DNA of 9,132 bases, taken from assembly GCA_002430925.1 (NCBI GenBank), contig DJDD01000054.1, positions 1-9,132 of the forward strand. The letters run 5' to 3'. Source of the stretch: Flavobacteriales bacterium UBA5933. Its GTDB lineage: Bacteria; Bacteroidota; Bacteroidia; Flavobacteriales; Weeksellaceae. The position numbers were made by a program, and so were the translations under genes. The notes beneath the pieces were generated by a model. The model did no database searches and was not told the DNA's origin. It saw nothing but the letters and a program-made list of their open reading frames with translations. Below, in pieces: positions 6,335 to 9,132 of this stretch (position 1 is its first letter; each line of letters starts with the position of its first letter).

Positions 6335-7378
6335 TTGATTTTGAATACTGAAGATTTAAAACTTTCAATCATTATTGCCGTTTATGAGCGTCAAGATGAA
6401 TTAACAGAACTATTATTAAGTTTAACAAAACAAACTGATACTGATTTTGAAATTATTATTGTAGATGATGGGTCAAAAAATAAATTAGATTCAGTTTGTG
6501 CTAAGTTTCAAGATAAATTAAATCTTCATTATTATTACAAAACAAATTCAGGTCCAGGAAAATCTAGAAATTTTGGAATCGAAAAAGCGAACGGTAATTA
6601 TTATATTTTCTTGGATTCTGATACTATAATTCCATCAAATTATATTTCATCTGTCAGAAAAGAATTAAATTCTAATTATGTCGATGCATTTGGTGGTCCC
6701 GATGATGCTGATGATTCTTTTACCAATTTACAAAAAGCAATTACATTCTCTATGACTTCATTCCTTACAACGGGTGGCATAAGAGGAGGGAAAAAGCAAA
6801 TTGGTAAATTTCAGCCACGTAGTTTTAATATGGGAATTTCTAGAAATGCTTATCTAAAAACGGGTGGTTTTGCTGATTTACGAGTTGGTGAAGATCCAGA
6901 TTTATCAATGCGTTTATGGGAAAATGGTTTTGAGACGAGACTTTTCCAAGATTCTAAAGTTATACATAAGCGTAGAACATCCTTAAAAAAATTTGCAAAA
7001 CAAGTCTATCAGTTTGGTGTTGCAAGACCAATACTTAACCAAAGACATCCTAAATATATAAAACCAACGTTTTGGTTTCCGAGTTTATTTTTTCTAGGAA
7101 CTGTATTTTCATTTTTGTTTCTTATTCTAAGTTTTATATGTAAAGAATATCAATTTATTTTACAAATTTCATTTGTACTATGGTTGATATATATGTTCTT
7201 TATATTTATTTTTTCTACGATTAGATTCAAATCAGCAGTTGTAGGATTACTTTCAATCCAAACCACATTAATTCAGTTTTTTAATTATGGTTATGGTTTT
7301 TTAGAAAGTCAATTCAAATTGAATGTCTTAAAACAAAATCCAAAGAAAGCTTTTCCAAGTCATTTTCATGTGGATTAG
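6335..7378 (+). CDS. family 2 glycosyltransferase with C-terminal membrane helices
   Basis: This GT-A fold enzyme should transfer a sugar from a nucleotide donor to an acceptor at the inner membrane, probably for envelope polysaccharide or lipid glycosylation. Its 347 residues open with LSIIIAVYERQDEL (10-23). Donor-binding VDDGS is at 43-47, NSGPGKSRNFGI at 71-82, the metal-binding DSD at 94-96, and the acceptor/catalytic region GEDPDLSMRL at 185-194. HKRRTSLKKF (211-220) follows, then hydrophobic helices at about 249-269, 273-296 and probably 300-318. The start is non-ATG: TTG at 6335 or TTG at 6341, because an in-frame stop lies at 6329-6331 and no Met occurs before the GT core. It begins 8 bases after the DUF2750 stop, so it belongs to the same transcript. 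Sugar and acceptor are not predictable. Confidence 0.88.
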   Translation: MILNTEDLKLSIIIAVYERQDELTELLLSLTKQTDTDFEIIIVDDGSKNKLDSVCAKFQDKLNLHYYYKTNSGPGKSRNFGIEKANGNYYIFLDSDTIIPSNYISSVRKELNSNYVDAFGGPDDADDSFTNLQKAITFSMTSFLTTGGIRGGKKQIGKFQPRSFNMGISRNAYLKTGGFADLRVGEDPDLSMRLWENGFETRLFQDSKVIHKRRTSLKKFAKQVYQFGVARPILNQRHPKYIKPTFWFPSLFFLGTVFSFLFLILSFICKEYQFILQISFVLWLIYMFFIFIFSTIRFKSAVVGLLSIQTTLIQFFNYGYGFLESQFKLNVLKQNPKKAFPSHFHVD

Positions 7379-7392
7379 AAATGATAAAATAA

Positions 7393-7416
7393 CTGAATGA
7401 TTTTTTATTTATTCAG
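7393..7416 (+). terminator. weak hairpin after the glycosyltransferase gene
   Basis: CTGAATGA (7393-7400) pairs with TTATTCAG (7409-7416) with one G-T wobble around a T-rich 8-base loop, 14 bases past the stop. No U-tract follows, so it may only slow the polymerase or protect the mRNA end. Read-through into the transaldolase gene is possible. Confidence 0.3.
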
Positions 7417-7425
7417 GTGAAATTT

Positions 7426-7438
7426 ATGATTTAATCAT
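7426..7438. promoter_or_regulatory. palindromic operator candidate at the transaldolase promoter
   Basis: ATGATT-T-AATCAT is a perfect 13-base palindrome whose right end touches the -7 box at 7439. A protein bound here would sit between the -33 and -7 positions and block RNA polymerase. No regulator is encoded nearby and the sequence is AT-rich, so chance is a real alternative. Confidence 0.35.
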
Positions 7439-7446
7439 TACTTTTG
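7439..7446 (+). promoter_or_regulatory. -7 promoter box of the transaldolase gene
   Basis: TACTTTTG fits TAnnTTTG exactly, is followed by the common TGCAAAC-like stretch, and lies 23 bases before the ATG. The expected transcript start is near 7452. A -33 TTG is not evident. Confidence 0.6.
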
Positions 7447-7469
7447 TGCAAACGTAACACAAGCGAATA

Positions 7470-8126
7470 ATGAAATTTTTTATTGATACAGCAAATTTAG
7501 CTGATATAAAAGAAGCACAAGATTTAGGTGTTTTAGATGGAGTAACTACAAACCCATCTTTAATGGCAAAAGAAGGTATTACTGGAGAAGAAAATATCAT
7601 CAACCATTACAAAGCTATTTGCGAATTAGTAGATGGTGATGTTTCTGCAGAAGTTATTTCTACTGATTTCGAAGGAATGGTAAAAGAAGGAGAAGCATTA
7701 GCTGCTTTAAATCCACAAATTGTTGTAAAAATACCTATGACAAAAGAAGGAGTAAAAGCATGTAAATATTTTTCTAATAAAGGAATCAGAACAAATGTAA
7801 CTTTAGTATTTTCTGTTGGACAAGCTATTTTAGCTGCAAAAGCAGGAGCTACTTATGTTTCTCCATTTATTGGACGTTTAGATGATATCTCTACAGATGG
7901 ATTAAACTTGATCGAGGAAATTCGTTTAGTTTACGATAACTATTTGTATGAAACTCAAATTCTTGCAGCTTCAGTACGTAACACAATGCATATTGTAAAC
8001 TGTGCAAAAATTGGTGCTGATGTTATGACAGGACCATTATCTTCAATTTTAGGATTATTAAAACACCCTTTAACAGACTCTGGTTTAGCTCAGTTTTTAG
8101 CTGACTACAACAAAGGAAATAAATAA
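7470..8126 (+). CDS. transaldolase, TalC/FSA-type small subfamily
   Basis: This cytoplasmic Schiff-base aldolase would move a dihydroxyacetone unit from fructose 6-phosphate or sedoheptulose 7-phosphate in the non-oxidative pentose phosphate pathway. It is a complete 218-residue single-domain TIM barrel of the small, usually decameric subfamily. Visible residues are Asp6 in FIDTAN, TTNPSL (26-31), the Schiff-base Lys87 in VVKIPMT, NVTLVFS (109-115), SPFIGRLDD (131-139) and the phosphate-side region AASVRN (166-171). Glu61 takes the place of the Gln59 typical of E. coli fructose-6-phosphate aldolase, and Phe133 that of Tyr131. Both point to true transaldolase rather than FSA activity. It has its own promoter and is followed by a strong terminator, so it is probably monocistronic. 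Confidence 0.93.
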   Translation: MKFFIDTANLADIKEAQDLGVLDGVTTNPSLMAKEGITGEENIINHYKAICELVDGDVSAEVISTDFEGMVKEGEALAALNPQIVVKIPMTKEGVKACKYFSNKGIRTNVTLVFSVGQAILAAKAGATYVSPFIGRLDDISTDGLNLIEEIRLVYDNYLYETQILAASVRNTMHIVNCAKIGADVMTGPLSSILGLLKHPLTDSGLAQFLADYNKGNK

Positions 8127-8151
8127 GAATTTAATTCTTTTTTAAAAATAT

Positions 8152-8184
8152 AATCGCTTCATTTTTCAATGAAGCGATTTTTTT
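8152..8184. terminator. bidirectional terminator between transaldolase and convergent small gene
   Basis: A perfect 12-bp stem (AATCGCTTCATT 8152-8163 with AATGAAGCGATT 8168-8179) closes a TTTC loop. A T-run (8178-8184) follows on the plus side. On the minus side the reversed A-rich stretch 8142-8150 supplies a weaker T-run. It can end both the transaldolase transcript and the minus-strand gene whose stop codon overlaps the T-run. Confidence 0.9.
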
Positions 8185-8479
8185 ATCTATCACCAGGATT
8201 TGTAAGACCAGTATCAGTCCCAGGAATATTATTTCCACCACCACCAATCGGTACTGCGTAAAGAAAATATAATCCACTAGCTCCTGTACATTTAACTGAA
8301 ATAGCATTACCAATTTGTTTTATTTGACGATCAATAGCCTTACTATTGCATAAAAGAGAACTTTGCTCTTCAGGGGACGGAACTAAATCTTCAACAGTTT
8401 CTGAAGATGTACTAGGTACAGATTGTGCAAAACTTAAACTAGAGAAAGTTAAAGCACTTAGAAAAAATATTTTTTTCAT
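8183..8479 (-). CDS. small exported protein of unknown function
   Basis: This 98-residue protein is not one I recognise. It starts with a classic Sec signal peptide: KK, a hydrophobic core (about 4-17), and likely signal peptidase I cleavage after Ala18 (LSFA-QS). There is no lipobox Cys, so the mature protein of about 80 residues should be periplasmic or secreted. It has a Ser/Glu/Pro-rich acidic first third, exactly two cysteines (C44 and C64) that could form a disulfide, a short hydrophobic stretch GLYFLYAVPIGGGG (69-82), and a Gly/Asn/Pro tail ending NPGDR. A TATCTTTA sequence 28 bases upstream (plus-strand 8507-8514) is one base from the -7 consensus. The signal peptide, a convergent terminator at its stop, and no competing frame support a real gene. 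Confidence 0.75.
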   Translation of the reverse strand: MKKIFFLSALTFSSLSFAQSVPSTSSETVEDLVPSPEEQSSLLCNSKAIDRQIKQIGNAISVKCTGASGLYFLYAVPIGGGGNNIPGTDTGLTNPGDR

Positions 8480-8679
8480 TAATTTATTTATTAGTAGTTA
8501 ATATATTAAAGATAAACTTAAAATAAATAAAAAGAAAATTTAAAAAATTAAAATATTTTTTTATATTATTATGTTTTTAAAACACTTAATAAGTATTTTT
8601 AAATTATTAACTATTGCTTAGAATTTTTGGCATAGAAATAGTGTTAGCAAAATTATATAACTATTAAAGAGTTTATAAT
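8480..8679. other. AT-rich divergent intergenic region
   Basis: These 200 bases separate two divergent genes for exported proteins. No open frame of useful length is present. The near-palindrome ACTTA-A-TAAGT (8584-8594), extended by A/T pairs after one mismatch, could be an operator or chance. I see no exact TAnnTTTG box for the plus-strand gene; TTTTTG at 8624-8629 is the closest element. Confidence 0.4.
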
Positions 8680-9132
8680 ATGAAGAAGATACGAATTGCA
8701 CTTTTGGGATTTACTTTTGTAACTTTATTTGTTACGAATAGTTTTGCTCAAGATAGAGGTGTGCGAGGGAGAGATAATAGAGAAACTCGTGCAAGAAGTG
8801 AAAGAAATGAATTTGCTAAAAATGATGATAGATTAGGTAGAGCAAATAATGATAAATTTAATAGAGATTTCGGAACAGAAAGATCTAATAGAATGGAAGG
8901 TCAAAGAATGGGTAATTCTCCACAAGGAAGAAATGATAACTTTAATAATAGAAGAGAACCTGTAAATAATAGAAATTCTAGAAACCCTATTTACATTACT
9001 TCTAATAATGTTAGTAGAAGTAATCGTCCAGTTACTAATTTTAATGTAAGAAATTATAATAAATATTCTCATAATAATTATAATTTTTATGGAAATAATG
9101 GAATTTACTATAGAAAATCAAATAATAATTAT
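8680..9132 (+). CDS. Arg/Asn-rich exported protein, possibly DUF6515-like (3' partial)
   Basis: An ATG at 8680 opens a frame that stays open for 151 codons to the window end. The N-terminus MKKIRIALLG plus a hydrophobic core and NSFA-QDR is a clear signal peptide, with cleavage after about Ala23. The mature part is very rich in Arg and Asn, low in hydrophobic residues and probably disordered to about residue 125. It then turns Tyr-rich, with NFYGNNGIYYRK (134-145). A basic, low-complexity exported region followed by a Tyr/Gly segment of this kind recalls the DUF6515 proteins of Bacteroidota, whose function is unknown, but the decisive C-terminal part lies outside the window. An antisense frame at 8833-9072 is a shadow of this gene. 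Confidence 0.75.
   Translation, partial: MKKIRIALLGFTFVTLFVTNSFAQDRGVRGRDNRETRARSERNEFAKNDDRLGRANNDKFNRDFGTERSNRMEGQRMGNSPQGRNDNFNNRREPVNNRNSRNPIYITSNNVSRSNRPVTNFNVRNYNKYSHNNYNFYGNNGIYYRKSNNNY

Noticed and set aside
8131..8313. Minus-strand open frame of 60 codons with hydrophobic residues
   Set aside because: It overlaps the signal-peptide-bearing 98-residue gene in another frame and runs through the bidirectional terminator hairpin, so it is very unlikely to be translated.
8578..8600. AT-only near-palindrome around ACTTAATAAGT
   Set aside because: The single-base centre and pure AT flanks make it weak as a hairpin or operator, and such matches are expected by chance in this composition.
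8833..9072. Minus-strand open frame of 79 codons rich in Ile and Ser
   Set aside because: It is the antisense shadow of the Arg/Asn-rich plus-strand gene, whose repeated AAT/AGA codons read as ATT/TCT in reverse.

Overview
The window looks like chromosomal DNA from a low-GC member of the Bacteroidota, most likely class Flavobacteriia. The signs are very AT-rich DNA, genes that start without clear Shine-Dalgarno sequences, promoter -7 boxes of the TAnnTTTG type (for example 4708-4715 and 7439-7446), and protein sequences that read as flavobacterial. I cannot name the genus from the sequence.

Layout: (1) The left edge holds the last 23 codons of an unidentified plus-strand gene, followed by an ABC exporter pair: a NatA-like ATPase and a NatB-like ABC-2 permease. 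A strong 14-bp hairpin terminator closes this unit. (2) On the minus strand lies a DNA polymerase V module: umuC (Y-family polymerase) and umuD (self-cleaving LexA-like partner). Both look intact, but umuC is transcribed first and a 178-bp gap containing a short GC-richer island separates it from umuD. This is the reverse of the usual umuD-umuC order. (3) A plus-strand group follows: a THUMP-domain RNA methyltransferase (RlmL/YpsC type), a DUF2750 protein overlapping it by one base, and a family 2 glycosyltransferase with C-terminal membrane helices that starts 8 bases later. These three are probably co-transcribed. (4) A TalC/FSA-type transaldolase has its own promoter, with a palindrome abutting the -7 box. 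A 12-bp hairpin terminator serves it and the convergent gene. (5) The right edge has two divergent genes for small exported proteins: a 98-residue protein of unknown function on the minus strand, and an Arg/Asn-rich secreted protein on the plus strand, cut by the window end.

Most of the window is housekeeping or common accessory content. I see no CRISPR array, tRNA, rRNA, insertion sequence or recognisable new defence system. The parts most worth a second look are the reversed, split umuC/umuD locus with its intervening island, the unexplained promoter-like signal and hairpin at 2500-2567, the promoter palindromes, and the two uncharacterised exported proteins.
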